From Ignavibacteriota bacterium (GTDB lineage: Bacteria; Bacteroidota; Ignavibacteria; Tepidaquicellales; Tepidaquicellaceae), in assembly GCA_003135995.1 (NCBI GenBank), contig PNBM01000087.1:3355-9420 (forward strand): 6,066 nt of DNA. Direction: 5' to 3'. The position numbers were made by a program, and so were the translations under genes. The notes under the pieces are model-generated. The model made no database searches and was not told the origin of the DNA. It saw only the letters and a program-made list of their open reading frames with translations. Shown piece by piece: positions 5,376 through 6,066 of the stretch; the first letter of the stretch is position 1, and each line of letters opens with the position of its first letter.

Positions 5376-6035
5376 ATGACAAATTCGAAAATAAATATTG
5401 TAGCTGCCGACGACCACCCGCTTATATTAAAGGGACTCATTGATATTATTAACAACACTTCTAAATATAGTGTTATAGCGGGTTCAACAAGCAGTGAATG
5501 TGCATTGAAATTAATCGAAGAGCATAAACCTGAAATTGCCATTCTCGATATTAATATGGCTGATATGAACGGACTGAAGGCGGCTAAAATAGTCAGAGAA
5601 AATAATGCCGATATTAAAATTGTTATGCTTACAATGTACAATGATGAAAATTATTTTAATGAAGCAATAGATATAGGGGTAGATGCATATTTATTGAAAG
5701 ACTGCTTTGCGGACGAAATTATAAGATGCCTCGATGAAGTTATGGAAGGAGAATTTTATTTAAGCCCGGGAGTTTCAAAGCATTTGATAAGAAGAAGAAA
5801 TAACAAATCGAATTTATATGAAAAATATCCGACGCTGAACAATCTCACCTCGATGGAAAAGAAAATTCTCGGTAAAGTATCCGAAAGCAAGACCAGTAAA
5901 GAAATTGCAGAGGAACTTTTTATTAGCATACGCACGGTTCAAAACCACAGGACAAATATCTGCAACAAACTAAATCTCAAGGGACATAATAGGCTTTTGC
6001 AGTTTGCGATATTGAATAAAAACGGATTCAATTAA
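5376..6035 (+). CDS. Two-component response regulator, NarL/FixJ family (REC + LuxR-type HTH)
   Basis: This 219-residue regulator is the likely partner of the kinase just upstream: that gene's TAA and this ATG are 1 nt apart, indicating co-translation. The receiver domain (about 5-122) carries the acidic pair D12-D13, the phosphoacceptor D58 in AILDINMADMNG, T86 in VMLTMYND and K108 in YLLKDCF, so phosphorylation should be functional. A linker (about 125-155, with the basic patch RRRNN) leads to a LuxR-type HTH (about 157-215): LTSMEKKIL, then KTSKEIAEELFISIRTVQNHRTNICNKL in two stretches, the second being the recognition helix. Wording and length fit NarL/DegU-type transcription factors. Targets are unknown; the divergent region before the kinase is the nearest candidate for autoregulation. 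No clear hairpin terminator follows in the remaining 31 nt, which hold a T8 run and no recognisable gene. Confidence 0.95.
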   Translation: MTNSKINIVAADDHPLILKGLIDIINNTSKYSVIAGSTSSECALKLIEEHKPEIAILDINMADMNGLKAAKIVRENNADIKIVMLTMYNDENYFNEAIDIGVDAYLLKDCFADEIIRCLDEVMEGEFYLSPGVSKHLIRRRNNKSNLYEKYPTLNNLTSMEKKILGKVSESKTSKEIAEELFISIRTVQNHRTNICNKLNLKGHNRLLQFAILNKNGFN

Positions 6036-6066
6036 GAATTTTTTTTGAACGGTAAACCTCTACGAG

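Noticed and set aside
6036..6066. T8 run after the response regulator, as its intrinsic terminator
   Set aside because: No stable GC-containing stem precedes the T-run; only a TTCAA/TTGAA pairing is available, and the window ends too soon to judge.

Overview
The window is AT-rich (roughly one third G+C by eye) and densely packed. It looks like ordinary chromosomal DNA of a free-living bacterium. None of the starts I checked has a clear GGAGG-type ribosome binding site, and two genes must start at TTG. Protein wording such as SVSGIRG in the phosphomutase and [10 protein letters not shown] in PanD fits the Bacteroidota/Ignavibacteriota/Chlorobiota (FCB) group. That placement is an inference from motifs and base composition, not a database match.

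Positions 1-4302 hold seven genes, all on the minus strand and probably one transcription unit read right to left: tsaE, tsaB, accD, panC, panD, a single-domain GlmU-type uridylyltransferase, and the 5' part of a phosphoglucomutase/phosphomannomutase-family gene that runs off the left edge. They supply essential metabolism. TsaE and TsaB serve the t6A37 modification of tRNA. AccD is the beta subunit of the acetyl-CoA carboxylase carboxyltransferase. PanC and PanD make pantothenate for coenzyme A. The last two genes probably act in consecutive steps toward UDP-GlcNAc. Gaps are short: 1 nt for tsaE-tsaB, 6 nt for accD-panC, 14 nt for panC-panD. The exceptions are tsaB-accD (69 nt), panD-glmU-like (55 nt) and glmU-like-phosphomutase (51 nt). 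The tsaB-accD gap is mostly filled by a long hairpin, and the last gap holds a heptamer tandem repeat.

Positions 4303-4525 form a divergent intergenic region. It contains a terminator-like hairpin just ahead of tsaE, one plausible sigma-70-like promoter in each direction, and a small inverted repeat in front of the kinase.

Positions 4526-6035 encode a two-component pair on the plus strand: a small membrane histidine kinase of the NarX/DesK (HisKA_3) class with almost no extracytoplasmic sensor, then a NarL/LuxR-type response regulator 1 nt downstream. The last 31 bases hold no recognisable gene.

I see no mobile element, CRISPR array, tRNA, rRNA or defence-like cassette. The best leads are non-coding (the tsaB-accD hairpin, the heptamer repeats, the tsaE leader hairpin), plus the GlmU-like protein without its acetyltransferase half. 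I do not see convincing evidence of an undescribed multi-gene system.
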